From Candidatus Poribacteria bacterium (GTDB lineage Bacteria > Poribacteria > WGA-4E > WGA-3G): a DNA stretch of 64,000 bases. This document shows positions 1 to 9,896 of this stretch, one piece after another (the first letter of the stretch is position 1; the number at the start of each line of letters is the position of its first letter). The notes below the pieces were generated by a model. It searched no databases, was not told the DNA's origin, and was given only the letters and a program-made list of their open reading frames with translations. The position numbers and the translations under genes are program-made. Location: the NCBI GenBank assembly GCA_022394755.1, contig JAGFCA010000029.1, forward strand, positions 1-64,000. Direction: 5' to 3'.

Positions 1-1
1 A

Positions 2-70
2 AACATAAAGGATATAGTTGAATATCTTATAGGAAGACAGTCTCGGTTTAGGACCTTTGATGCGTTTTGA
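2..70 (+). CDS. Possible C-terminal end of a gene cut by the window edge
   Basis: An open frame enters from the left edge and stops with TGA at 68-70, leaving 22 residues ending IGRQSRFRTFDAF. The tail vaguely recalls the C terminus of 2-oxoacid:ferredoxin oxidoreductase beta subunits (EYL..QGRF), but 22 residues cannot support a family call. The rest of the sequence up to 303 shows no convincing gene. Confidence 0.25.
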   Translation, partial: NIKDIVEYLIGRQSRFRTFDAF

Positions 71-303
71 GAGATGGTGTTTGATTTAACTATTAAAATC
101 TTTACGCGAAACCTGCTTAGGAATACCATTGTATTTCAGCGATTTTTGAGTTTTGTCTGTCATCACTACACCTTTGAAAAGTTTTAGATATATATTGTTG
201 AAAATAGGACATAAATAAACTCTTTCAAACCCCTATAGTATAACATTTTCATGTTTTACTCAATATAGGTTCTATCTATAAAGTTGTTACCCTTAAAGAT
301 ATT

Positions 304-3300
304 TTAATCATCTGCAGTAACTGGGATTCCAACCATTTCTTCGCGTTCAACTGTTCTATATTGTTCCTGCTTATTTCTACTAAATATATTCTTTATATCT
401 GATGTAATGGCATAAAGAGAAGGCATAACAAAGAGTGTCATTATGGTTGCAAATGCAAGACCAAAGATAATTGTATTCGCCATAGGCATCCAGATTGGGG
501 ACTTACCCCCTAAACCACTCGCCATAGGTATTAGACCAATTATCGTTGTCATTGAAGTAAGTATAATTGGTCGTAATCTTAGACTACTTCCTTTTAAAAT
601 AGCATACCATCTATTGTAACCGCGTTCTCGATACTTATTAATGAAATCAATTAAAACTATTGAGTCATTAACAACAATTCCCGCAAGAGCAACAATTCCG
701 AACATAGCTACCATGCTTAAGGTCGCATTTGAAAAGAGTAGACCGATCATTGCCCCTATCATGCCAAATGGAACTGCTAATAGAATTACGATTGGTTGCA
801 GGAAGGATTTGAATTGAGCTCCTAAAATCATATAGATAACAAATACCCCTACAACAAATAGTTTCCACAGTTCTCCAAATGACTCTTGAATTTCATCAAA
901 AATGCCTCTAAAATCAAGTCTATATCCCGGATACAAAGTTTCTATATCCCCAAATGCATTGATAAGTGCCTGATTGACTTTAAAGGGTGTCGTAATAGTT
1001 CTATCTACAGAAGCAAAGACAGTAATTGCTCTTTCACCTTCAAATCGTTTTATATCAGCATATCCTTTTTCTTCAACAATATTTGCTACTTCCTTGAGAG
1101 GAATAATAGTTCCAAGTGGGGTTGTTAATAATAGATCTCGTAATTCATCAACTGACTGTAATCGATTTTCAGGATACCGGACGATAACATCAATCTCTTC
1201 ATCAGCTTCACGATAAGTTGTAGCAATGGCACCCTCAATTGCAGTCCTAACAGTTTGTGCTACCTGAAAAGTAGACATACCATGTTGTGCAGCTTTTTCT
1301 GGTTTCAAATAGATACGTAATTCAGATTTCCCCGTTCTAAAGTCATCTCTGATATCCTCTACACCATCAATATCATTTAGTGTTGTCTGTAGTCTATCAA
1401 CAATTTCAATTAATTGATTGAATCGAGGACCTTTGACCTTTACTTCAACATCCTGTCCTTGTGGAGGTCCACCTTGTATTTTTTCAAAGTTTAACTTCTC
1501 TATACCACTAATATCAACAGTTTCTTTTCTAATAGCTGCTATTACTTCATCTGTAGTCCGTTTTCTCTGATCCTTCGGTACTAATTCAATAATGAGTTCA
1601 CCAAAATTTGACCCGTAGGTAAGGCCTTCCATCATCCCACCTGTCGGTGTATGTATACCAATATTGCTAACAACGGCAGCTACTTCTTCTTTAGGTAAGG
1701 TCTTGGCTGCCTCTTCAAGTTGTGCAATGACTTCTGTAGTTTCCTGAAGTCCATAGGTAGTTGGCATTTCAGCTTTTACATAAAATTGAGGAAAATCTTC
1801 ACCTGGAAATAATTCTTTATCAAGGATAATAAAGGCACCTACACATGTCACTAAACCTATCATCAATACTGTTCCGACAAAGACATACCTATATCTAATC
1901 GTCCGTTTAAGGATCTTTACATAATATGATCTGATAATATTAAACCATCTATTTGACCTTGTTTGTTTGTGTTCAGGTCTACCCCATTCAGAAACATGTG
2001 CAGGTAAAATAAAAAATACCTCAAACAACGATGCTAATAAAACAAGAATCGCCATGATAGGAACGATACGCATAAACTGACCTGACACACCTGACATGAA
2101 CATCAGTGGACCAAATGCACCTATGGTAGTAAGACTTGCAGCCACCACTGGCCATCCAACTTCTTCGGCACCTCTAATTGCAGCTTCCTTAGGTGTAGCT
2201 CCTGATTGAATATGTCTGTATATATTCTCAATTACAACGATAGCATCATCTACAACAATTCCAACAACTAAAATGAGTCCGAATAGTGAAACTCCACTTA
2301 ATGAATAACCCGTAATTGACATGAACCAGAATGTTGCCATGAAAGCTACTGGAATACCAAGTGCAGCAAATAGGGCATTCCGCCAACCAATGAAAATGAA
2401 TAACATGAAGATAACAAGGATTAATCCAAATATAGCATTTGTCTCGAGAATTCCAAGTCGTTCTTTAAGAATTACAGAATAATCATTAACAGGTGTCAAT
2501 ACCGCTCCATCAGGTAAGTTCTTTTTATTTTCTGTAACCAACTCACGTAGTTGTGCGACCAATGAAATGGTATTCCCTTCTTTTTTCTTTTGTACACTCA
2601 AACTGATTGAGGATCTTCCATCTATACGGGATAATGTTCTGGGTTTTTCGTAAGTATCTGAGACCGTTGCAACATCACTAAGCCGGAGTGGCGTACCAGA
2701 GGGAAGAACAGATAGTATGGTATCTCCAATATAATCTGGATTTGAGAATTCTCCCATTGTCCTTACCATGAATTCGGTATTAGCAATTTCCATCGTACCA
2801 GCAGGTAGGTTTAAATTTCTAAGTTGTAAGGCAGTACTGACAGCAGTAATTGGTAAGTTGTATGCTTTTAATTTATCAGGGTCGACTTCGATCCAAATTT
2901 CTCGTTCTCTAAGTCCAGCGATTTGTACATCAGCGATATTCTTTATTTCTAATATTTGTTCCTTTAAATTCTCTGCAATATCCCGCATCTGTGACTCAGT
3001 GATTGTCCCTCCAACAACTATCGTTAACATAGGAAAACCAGAGGTCATGTCCAATTCTTGAACTAATGGATCATCCAATATCTCTTCTGGAAGGTTATTA
3101 ATTTGTTCCACTGCTGTTCTCAAGTTTTCAAGTTCTTTATCAAATTCTCTATTTGTCATTTCTTCAAAATCTACAGAGATATTTGATCTTCCTTCAGAAG
3201 ATGTAGAGATCATCAGATTGATTTTATTAACGTTTTCCTCAATAGAATCTTCAATTGGTGCACTGATCAGTTTTTCGACTTCTTCAGGTGATGCCCCAGG

Positions 3301-3453
3301 ATATAGAGTAGTAATTGTTGCACTTTGTAGGTCAATTTCAGGTGAGAGTTCTCTCGGGAGGGTAATCCATGCATACAACCCAAAAATCATAATAAGGATC
3401 ATTAGCATATTTGCTAAGACTGGGTTGTTCACAGAAATCTTTGGGATGGACAT
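304..3453 (-). CDS. RND (HAE1/AcrB-type) efflux transporter permease
   Basis: Inner-membrane proton-driven multidrug or metabolite efflux pump of the resistance-nodulation-division superfamily, about 1049 aa, full length for the family. It begins with the typical cytoplasmic helix and first membrane span (SIPKISVNNPVLANMLMIL), followed by a large periplasmic porter loop. Transmembrane segment 4 carries the proton-relay pair D402-D403 (GIVVDDAIVVIENI); the second half repeats the architecture with GIVVNDSIVLIDF. I chose ATG 3453 over an upstream GTG at 3480 because an AGGAG lies 13 nt before it and the protein then starts exactly where the family starts. The usual periplasmic adaptor (HlyD/AcrA) and TolC partners are not beside it in this window, so the partners are unknown and may lie beyond the left edge or elsewhere. 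Confidence 0.93.
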   Translation of the reverse strand: MSIPKISVNNPVLANMLMILIMIFGLYAWITLPRELSPEIDLQSATITTLYPGASPEEVEKLISAPIEDSIEENVNKINLMISTSSEGRSNISVDFEEMTNREFDKELENLRTAVEQINNLPEEILDDPLVQELDMTSGFPMLTIVVGGTITESQMRDIAENLKEQILEIKNIADVQIAGLREREIWIEVDPDKLKAYNLPITAVSTALQLRNLNLPAGTMEIANTEFMVRTMGEFSNPDYIGDTILSVLPSGTPLRLSDVATVSDTYEKPRTLSRIDGRSSISLSVQKKKEGNTISLVAQLRELVTENKKNLPDGAVLTPVNDYSVILKERLGILETNAIFGLILVIFMLFIFIGWRNALFAALGIPVAFMATFWFMSITGYSLSGVSLFGLILVVGIVVDDAIVVIENIYRHIQSGATPKEAAIRGAEEVGWPVVAASLTTIGAFGPLMFMSGVSGQFMRIVPIMAILVLLASLFEVFFILPAHVSEWGRPEHKQTRSNRWFNIIRSYYVKILKRTIRYRYVFVGTVLMIGLVTCVGAFIILDKELFPGEDFPQFYVKAEMPTTYGLQETTEVIAQLEEAAKTLPKEEVAAVVSNIGIHTPTGGMMEGLTYGSNFGELIIELVPKDQRKRTTDEVIAAIRKETVDISGIEKLNFEKIQGGPPQGQDVEVKVKGPRFNQLIEIVDRLQTTLNDIDGVEDIRDDFRTGKSELRIYLKPEKAAQHGMSTFQVAQTVRTAIEGAIATTYREADEEIDVIVRYPENRLQSVDELRDLLLTTPLGTIIPLKEVANIVEEKGYADIKRFEGERAITVFASVDRTITTPFKVNQALINAFGDIETLYPGYRLDFRGIFDEIQESFGELWKLFVVGVFVIYMILGAQFKSFLQPIVILLAVPFGMIGAMIGLLFSNATLSMVAMFGIVALAGIVVNDSIVLIDFINKYRERGYNRWYAILKGSSLRLRPIILTSMTTIIGLIPMASGLGGKSPIWMPMANTIIFGLAFATIMTLFVMPSLYAITSDIKNIFSRNKQEQYRTVEREEMVGIPVTADD

Positions 3454-3666
3454 ATATTTTCTACAACTCCTAAATTTCACTTAGAGAAATTCAATGCTTT
3501 CCTAATTTCTAAAGTTATTTAATAATGTGTGTTTGATAACTTGTCGTCATAAGAGTTAGGGTAATTATCAACCAACCCTACCGGTTAATAAGAAAGATAT
3601 AATTCGAAAATGTTGTTTATCCCCCTATTATCAAACAGAAAAAATGATAATTTTATCTAAAACAAT

Positions 3667-3713
3667 AATATGGACATTTAGGATGAAGGTAATTCAACCC
3701 AAATATCCATATT
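3667..3713. terminator. Imperfect stem-loop downstream of the 3.8 kb secreted-protein gene
   Basis: Arms AATATGGACATTT (3667-3679) and AAATATCCATATT (3701-3713) pair over 13 positions with one G-U-type mismatch around a 21-nt loop. It lies about 60 nt past the stop of the minus-strand gene ending at 3775. No clean T-run follows, so it is only a possible transcription end. Confidence 0.35.
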
Positions 3714-3774
3714 GGATTAAGTCTAATATATTTGATATAGTTAACATTTCGTATACAAACAGACAAGAAAAATA

Positions 3775-4509
3775 TTAATAGGTTTTTATATCGCTCCAGG
3801 TGGTCGTTAATTTCTTGTTTGGATCAACAGCAAAAGGTTTGATACCATCGCCTTCAATAGACAATTGGTCAATCATAAAAGAAACAGTCTTTCCACCCCA
3901 ATTATTCATAAAACCAACACCGACTTGTTCGACATTTAAACTATGATTCCACATTTTCCCGCCAGCAAGTGTCCAATCCTCTTTATCATTACTGCGAAAA
4001 TAACCAGAGAATGTATCATCTTCTTTGACAATCTTTAAATGAAGTGGTACATCAAAACCTGTTTGTGGATGTCCTTGGTCTTGCCAGTTTCCCTTTACCA
4101 TGCTACCGATAAGGGTCTTTTGTGGCTGGTTTGATTCTCCACCAAATAAGAAACAGGCGTAATTAAGATCGCTATCACTATAAAGAAAAATACCAATCCA
4201 GGCATCAGCAGGTTTATCAGGATCGCTTGTGAATATTCCACTCACAATGATGTTTTTTGCTGCACTATTTGGAACATCACGCTCAATCATTGGTTTATCA
4301 GGAGTCGTGTGTCCCCAATTGCCGGGATTAGTTATGTGAAGAAATCCGTCTTTCACTTCGTATTTAGTGGCTTTTGCGTTATGATCACGGAATTCCCATC
4401 CTTCTTCCAATTTAGTTCCATCAAAATTATCAGTCCAAACATCTCCAAATGTGAAAGCTATAAGACTGAAAATTGTGAGACTAGTACAGAATAAAGTTAA
4501 TCTAAACAT
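3775..4509 (-). CDS. Secreted concanavalin-fold protein (DUF1349/DUF1080-like) with C-terminal KLTTTW tail
   Basis: A 244-aa exported protein. Residues 1-22 form a signal peptide (MFRLTLFCTSLTIFSLIAFTFG). The body (WTDNFDGTKLEEGWEF, then alternating beta strands including YACFLFGGE and VGVGFMNNWGG) reads as a single jelly-roll domain like those in DUF1349/DUF1080 and glycosidase accessory modules, so carbohydrate binding or hydrolysis is likely but unproven. ATG 4509 was chosen over an in-frame start at 4536 because GGAGG sits about 8 nt upstream and the signal peptide then begins cleanly. The last 13 residues, KKLTTTWSDIKTY, match tails on four other genes in this window; the tail is separate from the fold and may be a sorting or docking tag (inference). 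Confidence 0.8.
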   Translation of the reverse strand: MFRLTLFCTSLTIFSLIAFTFGDVWTDNFDGTKLEEGWEFRDHNAKATKYEVKDGFLHITNPGNWGHTTPDKPMIERDVPNSAAKNIIVSGIFTSDPDKPADAWIGIFLYSDSDLNYACFLFGGESNQPQKTLIGSMVKGNWQDQGHPQTGFDVPLHLKIVKEDDTFSGYFRSNDKEDWTLAGGKMWNHSLNVEQVGVGFMNNWGGKTVSFMIDQLSIEGDGIKPFAVDPNKKLTTTWSDIKTY

Positions 4510-4958
4510 ACCTATACCTCCTATTATTCCTCTCATTATAGCATGTTTCAGTATGGTGTTGCAAACTGTAACAACCCCCAGGAAGGGTAAAATCAGGTCA
4601 CTTTATTCATCATTTTATTTATTGAGATGGTAGTTTTTACTATTCCAAAATGCAATATCTGGAAGATTGCAATACAATTATTGTACAGGGAATCCGTGCC
4701 TATGAAGAGGAGTTATATTCGTACCAAAGATGTTAAGTTGATCTATGGTTGGACAATGTTTAGGGAATACATTCCGTCCCTCTGGGACAATACTCTACGG
4801 AATAAGGTGTTTCAACAAAGCTTCCGCGCGTGAAATTGTAGGTAGATTGAAGTAAAAATATACACTACTTATTGATTTTGGAAAATTTCTTGTCATTTAA
4901 AAAGTATTAGGACAGAATTTCTATCTTCTGTCCTAATAAATTTAAAATTTCAAGTAAA
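4510..4958. other. Intergenic stretch with two hairpins, no gene
   Basis: A 68-codon frame at 4627-4833 runs through a palindrome (GTCCC-TCT-GGGAC, 4776-4788), has no plausible ribosome site and resembles no protein, so I treat it as non-coding. The 4776-4788 palindrome has the same 5-bp-arm, 3-nt-loop design as the dispersed repeats at 6.2, 46.5 and 56.7 kb. The perfect terminator hairpin at 4905-4938 is listed separately. Confidence 0.6.
4905..4938 (-). terminator. Rho-independent terminator of the LamG gene
   Basis: Perfect 13-bp stem TATTAGGACAGAA / TTCTGTCCTAATA with an 8-nt loop, 20 nt beyond the stop codon of the minus-strand LamG gene. On the minus strand it is followed by CTTTTTAAA, giving the expected uridine tract. 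This is the clearest intrinsic terminator in the window. Confidence 0.8.
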
Positions 4959-5738
4959 TTAATTATCAGATTTCAAATTTGCCCAAGTTGTCGTCAATTT
5001 CTGCTTAGCATCCACATCTGCAACACCACCTAAGGCTTGGTCTAAACCGTTATCAATAATTGTCTGAAGATCTTCTTCTGATAGAATTGCTTTAAATATT
5101 GCAACTTCATCAATAAGTCCAACGAAGAATGAACCATCATTCCATGTACCAATGGTAACAGGGTCAGCATTACCAGTAGGATTACCTGGACGTGTACTCG
5201 CCCCTGCTTGTTTTCCATTTACATATACATTTAACTGGTTATTGTTCGCTGACTTATCATAGGTCGCAGCAAAATGTATCCATGTATCAGCATCTGGAAC
5301 AACAGCTGAAGCTCTGGGCTCCCATCCACCTAAATGAACAAAAGATGACATTTTATTTTGTTCTTGTGGTGGATCAATCCGCAAAAGATATTCACCGTTT
5401 TTAGCAATTAGTTGTCGCCAAGTGGAAATATCTGTAGCATAAAACCATGCCATCATAGTATGTTGTTCACCTAATTGTAAATCAGCTGTAGATTCTATAG
5501 AAACCGAATGGGCACCATCAAATTCCAGTGCATCTCCAAATTTACCATCCTTCCATTTCGCACCATTAATTTTACCGTGGTTTTCTTTGCCGGATGAATC
5601 TATTGCATCATCACCTGCACCTTCATCGAATAACCATACTCCGACTGCAGTATCTGGATCTATTCTTGCAGTACTAATTTGCGGTAGTAAGAGAACTAAG
5701 GAAAATACAATTGCTAATATCAGACTAAATATACGCAT
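4959..5738 (-). CDS. Secreted LamG-domain protein with C-terminal KLTTTW tail
   Basis: A 259-aa exported lectin-like protein. Residues 1-23 are a signal peptide ending near STA. The remainder is one LamG/concanavalin A-like domain with the typical opening VGVWLFDEGAGDDAIDSSG, then GKFGDALEFDGA, then NNQLNVYVNGKQAG and IDEVAIFKAILSEEDL. Such domains usually bind glycans or matrix proteins. An AGGAG lies 5 nt before ATG 5738 and a strong terminator follows the gene, so it is a single-gene unit. The protein ends VDAKQKLTTTWANLKSDN, the shared tail motif discussed in the findings. Confidence 0.88.
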   Translation of the reverse strand: MRIFSLILAIVFSLVLLLPQISTARIDPDTAVGVWLFDEGAGDDAIDSSGKENHGKINGAKWKDGKFGDALEFDGAHSVSIESTADLQLGEQHTMMAWFYATDISTWRQLIAKNGEYLLRIDPPQEQNKMSSFVHLGGWEPRASAVVPDADTWIHFAATYDKSANNNQLNVYVNGKQAGASTRPGNPTGNADPVTIGTWNDGSFFVGLIDEVAIFKAILSEEDLQTIIDNGLDQALGGVADVDAKQKLTTTWANLKSDN

Positions 5739-6226
5739 TTTTACTCCTAATTGTGAAATTTAATTGGCATGTGGACTGAAAGTCTCACCTTTAGAAAAGA
5801 AACTATTTCAATTTGACGATTCTAATCTATAAAGTAGATTGTAATTATAACATCTGAATTTAATATCATCAAATTAATCTTCATTAAAGCTTATGTAATC
5901 ACTCAAAAGACATTTTCATTGTTTGTGTGTAACATTTTCTCTAATCGTACCGATAATATAATTAGAATATTGAAGAATACATTACTTTATACAACTAAGA
6001 GTAAAAGAATAGTAATGAGTTAGACTAAATAACAATGGTTACATACATATATAGTGAGAAAAGTTGTTGTGAAACTTTCACCACAGTTGTAAAAATGAAA
6101 TTGCCAACTGATATGTCTACAAACCTATGCCAGAACACTGAAAAGTGCATTTTGGAATATATAAATTACGAGTTGTGCTTAATAGCCAGGACTTACGCAG
6201 ATTGAAATAAAGGAACATTTGTTAGA

Positions 6227-6418
6227 CTTACACATTAACTTTCATCTGTAGCCCAGATGGGTGAAATGTGTGTAGAAATCATCTTACATCGAAACTAAGC
6301 CCCACAGGGACGAAATGTGTATAGAAGCCATCTTACACCGAAACTAAGCCCTAGAGGGGCGAAATGTGTGTAGAAACCATCTGGCACCGAAAACTAAGCC
6401 CCAGCGGGGCGAAATGTG
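6227..6418 (+). repeat. Four-unit palindromic repeat array, 49-56 bp period
   Basis: Units begin at about 6227, 6283, 6332 and 6381. Each has the order CTTACAC..GAAACTA, a small palindrome (for example AGCCCCAGCGGGGC), then GAAATGTGTGTAGAAACCAT. The central three bases and parts of the arms vary while the flanks are conserved, and the complementary arms are mostly kept. There are no unique spacers, so this is not a CRISPR array. The same core recurs at 46.5 kb (inverted) and 56.7 kb. Confidence 0.85.
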
Positions 6419-6475
6419 AAATTTCTATTCAGATTCGGGGATCAAACAATAAATGTAGCAAGACCGCTTCTCTGC

Positions 6476-6560
6476 GTAATCCTGTATCATCCGCGAATCA
6501 GAAAAGAAAACAATCCCTACCCAAAGCCTTCTTCTCCATGAAATCCGAGATTCTGACATA
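6476..6560 (+). repeat. Decayed short interspersed repeat
   Basis: The segment GTAATCCTGTATCATCCGCG and the partial copy ATCCGAGATTCTGACATA resemble a class of short intergenic repeats built on the words TAATCC, GTGT and CGCGATTCAG seen in many environmental bacteria. A reverse-oriented, similarly degenerate copy occurs near 49101-49127. Function unknown. Confidence 0.35.
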
Positions 6561-7349
6561 TTGAACCATAGCAGTTGACTATCAGTGTTTCAGACAACAA
6601 CATGCATAATACATAAAAATAAATTGAAGAAAATAAATGAAAAAGCAACAAATATCATAAAGAAAGGTATACATTGATATAATAAATATACGTTACAATA
6701 ACATATAGAGAATTATTATAATACATAATAACAAATAAAGTGTATTATAATCTAATCCAATAATCTGATTTTTCAGGAGTGAATCTGCCGATAAAAATTA
6801 TGTTATGAGAATAATAATAGTAAAAACAGAATCATCGATCTTCAAGGAAAACTACAAATTGTAACTTTTTTCAAATTTTAGAATTAGAGGTGAAATTCGC
6901 TACAAACCCAGACAGGGACTAATAGGAAAGGCAGTGTAATAACAAGAAACAATCCTACACTTTGTAGGAAAAGTGTAACATTTTTGCTTTTTCACCACAT
7001 AGTAAATTCAGTTTACCGGGGAATGTTATATGAGGATTAATTAATATTTCGGTTATTGTTATTTTACCCAACCCGGTAGTAGTGGTTTCCCGGGAAATGC
7101 CTTAAGGGATTCGTACGTTGATTCTGTTTCACCACACTTGAGCTTTGTAAGATTACTGAGTTGATAAATTAATCTTCATTGTGTGTTCGTGTGAAACACA
7201 CTTTCCGGCTTGGTATAGGTTACTTTTCTCTTAAATTGACAATAAAGGTGATTAAAAAATACATACACTTCCTTGTTTAACATATTGGACATATATACTG
7301 AAATGTGGTAATCTGAATGTATATCAATCAATGATTTTGGGTAAATTAA

Positions 7350-8783
7350 GTGGAAAATAAGGAACAAGTAATTTCTGATCTTGTTGATCTCCTAGGTTCA
7401 AGAAATGTATTGACAGATACGACTGCCCTTTCTGTTTATGAATGTGATGCTGCACCATCTTTTAAGGCAATGCCAGATGTTGTTGTGTTCGCTGATACAG
7501 CACAACAGGTGTCTGATATTGTTAAAATAGCCAATAAGTATAATACCCCTTTCATTGCAAGAGGCGGCGGTACAGGATTAAGTGGCGGCATGCTTTCAAT
7601 CCAAGGTGGAATTATCATTGCACTTAATAGGATGGACAGAATTCTTGAGATAGATCTTGAAAATGAACGTGCAGTGATAGAACCTGGTGTTGTGAATTTA
7701 CTCTTATCTCAAGCTGTTCAGGAGCAAGGATACCATTATGCACCAGATCCCTCCAGTCAGAAAGCATGTACGATTGGCGGTAATATAGCTGAAAATTCAG
7801 GTGGACCACACACCCTAAAATATGGTGTTACTTCAGACCATATTCTTGGCATGGAGGTAGTCATGCCCGATGGAGAAATTCTTGAGTTTGGGGGAGAGGT
7901 AGAGGAAGAAATAGGTTACGATCTTCGGGGTGTTTTAATTGGTTCAGAAGGGACGTTTGGAATTGTAACGAAAGCAACAGTTCGTCTAACCAGAAATCCA
8001 CAAGCATATCAAACTGCTATGGCGGTTTTTGATAGTATGGATGATGCGTCTAATGCAGTTTCAACTATAATTGGTGAAGGAATAATACCTGCTGCCCTCG
8101 AAATGATGGATAGTTTAGTAATACAAGCATTAGAAGAGGCATTTAAATTCGGTTTTCCAATAGATGCTGAGGCAATTCTGATCGTAGAACTTGATGGAAT
8201 TAAAGCTGGCATGCAGAATCAAACTGATAAAATACTTGGGATTTTTAATGACTATAATGCAAGAGAAGTGAACTACGCTAAAGATGATGCAGAACGTCAA
8301 GAATTATGGAAAGCAAGGAAAAGTGCATTTGGTTCATTTGGAAGATTAGCACCAAATTATATTACACAAGACGGGGTTGTACCGCGGACAACACTTCCAA
8401 AAGTATTACGACGTATATCAGAAATATCTGAGAAATATCAAATTGCTATTGCCAATGTTTTCCATGCAGGTGATGGAAATATCCATCCAATAGTATTGTT
8501 CGATGAACGAGACTCTGACCAGTGTGAACGCGTGGAACATGTTAACAAAGAAATCCTTACAATATGTGCTGAAGTAGGTGGTACAATTACAGGTGAACAT
8601 GGTATTGGTGTTGAGAAAATGGATTATATGCCTCTAATCTTTAGTCCAGCTGATTTACAAGTAATGGCAAATGTTAAGAGGATTTTTAATCCAACAGGAC
8701 TCTGTAATCCTGGAAAAATATTCCCTACACCCGAATCTTATTTGAAACTTGGTTTGCAACCACATACTATTGATAATGTTTAA
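7350..8783 (+). CDS. glcD: FAD-linked 2-hydroxyacid oxidase (GlcD family)
   Basis: A 477-aa cytoplasmic or membrane-associated flavoenzyme of the glycolate oxidase GlcD / D-lactate dehydrogenase family, which oxidises a 2-hydroxyacid to the 2-oxoacid. The FAD-binding PP-loop is at about residues 70-80 (ARGGGTGLSGG), with DPSSQKACTIGGNIAENSGG following. The C-terminal FAD-oxidase domain carries HAGDGNIHP (about 372) and GEHGIGVEK (about 415). Length is standard. The start is GTG; no strong ribosome site is visible. No iron-sulfur GlcF or GlcE partner is adjacent. The next gene, a PhyH dioxygenase, begins 27 nt later and may be cotranscribed. Substrate (lactate, glycolate or a sugar-derived acid) cannot be told from sequence. 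Confidence 0.88.
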   Translation: MENKEQVISDLVDLLGSRNVLTDTTALSVYECDAAPSFKAMPDVVVFADTAQQVSDIVKIANKYNTPFIARGGGTGLSGGMLSIQGGIIIALNRMDRILEIDLENERAVIEPGVVNLLLSQAVQEQGYHYAPDPSSQKACTIGGNIAENSGGPHTLKYGVTSDHILGMEVVMPDGEILEFGGEVEEEIGYDLRGVLIGSEGTFGIVTKATVRLTRNPQAYQTAMAVFDSMDDASNAVSTIIGEGIIPAALEMMDSLVIQALEEAFKFGFPIDAEAILIVELDGIKAGMQNQTDKILGIFNDYNAREVNYAKDDAERQELWKARKSAFGSFGRLAPNYITQDGVVPRTTLPKVLRRISEISEKYQIAIANVFHAGDGNIHPIVLFDERDSDQCERVEHVNKEILTICAEVGGTITGEHGIGVEKMDYMPLIFSPADLQVMANVKRIFNPTGLCNPGKIFPTPESYLKLGLQPHTIDNV

Positions 8784-8810
8784 ATAAGAGAATATAATAG
8801 GGATACAGTT

Positions 8811-9725
8811 ATGAAATATGATAAACCAAAACGGACTTTTGATTGTCAACCAACACTTACAGATTCGCAAGTACTCCAATATTGCCGTGACGGGTATCTT
8901 CAACTAAAAGGGGTTGTTCCTGAGGAGATTAACCAACGAACTTTTGATTATCTTAATGGGGATTTACCTATCAATCCATGTTATATCCCAAAAGGAATGT
9001 CACATGCTGATTTAGAAAAGATGAGGGATACCCACGAACCCAGTACCCTTCTCCTTGAAGATTGGTATATTGAGCATGTGCTTCTAAATAAGGAATTGGC
9101 TGGGGCATTACGTTCATTACTTGGTAATAATGTAGGACTACCAGTTTTAGTTAGTAATCACCGTGTGGAATGTCCAATGCCTGCACAAGGATGGCATCAC
9201 GATGCCGATCACGTATTTGGTCCTGAAACTAACTTTGTAGAAGTGTTTTATTTTCCACAGGATACTCCAATTGAATTGGGACCTACAGAGATATTGCCCG
9301 GATCACATATTTCTCCTACAAGTCGAGATATATCTGAAAAAGGTGTCTCAAGTGATGGACCTGCAGGATCATTTGTCATTCACTCTCAAAGTATTTTACA
9401 TCGACGTGGTGAATCTACTGCATCTGGTTTACGCCACATGTTGAAATACAGTTATTGGCGAACTGAAAAACCCAAGCGTGATTGGATACATGAACATGAT
9501 TTCGATTTTCAAACAGCTGAATATGGTGGTCATGGAATAGCAAGGTATGTTGCACATATGTTTTATTGGTTATGTGGAATGGGTGATGAGTTTCGGTTAA
9601 TTGGTGGACAGGCATGGCCATGGTCAAGTGTGAACCAAATTGGACCCTCATATGGTTTTGGACACACAGAAGGATATCTGCCTAATTGGCGTAAGAACAA
9701 TCCTGATGATTATGCTACTGGTTAA
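8811..9725 (+). CDS. Phytanoyl-CoA dioxygenase (PhyH) family protein
   Basis: A 304-aa putative Fe(II)/2-oxoglutarate-dependent dioxygenase. The metal-binding facial triad is visible as H129-x-D131 (GWHHDADH) and a distal histidine at H197 (ILHRRGEST), with a downstream basic residue for 2-oxoglutarate in GLRHMLKYSYWR. The substrate is unknown: bacterial PhyH relatives hydroxylate many small molecules, and this is one of five divergent copies here. It follows the GlcD-type oxidase by 27 nt, suggesting coupling of oxidative steps. The residues around the triad (ADHVFG, PQDTPIELGPTEILPGSH) are well preserved, so it is probably active. Confidence 0.88.
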   Translation: MKYDKPKRTFDCQPTLTDSQVLQYCRDGYLQLKGVVPEEINQRTFDYLNGDLPINPCYIPKGMSHADLEKMRDTHEPSTLLLEDWYIEHVLLNKELAGALRSLLGNNVGLPVLVSNHRVECPMPAQGWHHDADHVFGPETNFVEVFYFPQDTPIELGPTEILPGSHISPTSRDISEKGVSSDGPAGSFVIHSQSILHRRGESTASGLRHMLKYSYWRTEKPKRDWIHEHDFDFQTAEYGGHGIARYVAHMFYWLCGMGDEFRLIGGQAWPWSSVNQIGPSYGFGHTEGYLPNWRKNNPDDYATG

Positions 9726-9896
9726 TACGATGTCATTTAAATAAAATGGATCTATCGTATCAAGGATAGTTAATGTTAAGCATAGGATTTGTAAGTTAAA
9801 CATTCCTTCCCTACAGCACTCCATATTTTAGAGTAAATTAACCCTATTGATATAAGAACTCATAATGTAGATATTTCAAATTAAAAGGGAATTATA

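Larger units (their letters stand above)
5739..7349. other. Long gene-free region (1.6 kb)
   Basis: No frame here looks coding. It contains the palindromic repeat array at 6227-6418, a decayed short repeat near 6476-6560, and otherwise very A+T-rich sequence. A TTGACA lies at 7236-7241 upstream of the FAD oxidase, but the -10 position after 17 nt is poor (ATACAT), so a promoter there is only possible. Confidence 0.6.

Noticed and set aside
4627..4833. 68-codon plus-strand frame
   Set aside because: It runs through a palindromic repeat, has no ribosome site and encodes no recognisable or well-composed protein.
6227..6418. Possible CRISPR array
   Set aside because: The 49-bp units are similar throughout with no unique spacers, the conserved part includes a variable palindrome, and no cas genes are in the window.
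6364..6564. 66-codon plus-strand frame
   Set aside because: It begins inside the palindromic repeat array and continues into a decayed repeat; the reading is a by-product of repeated sequence.
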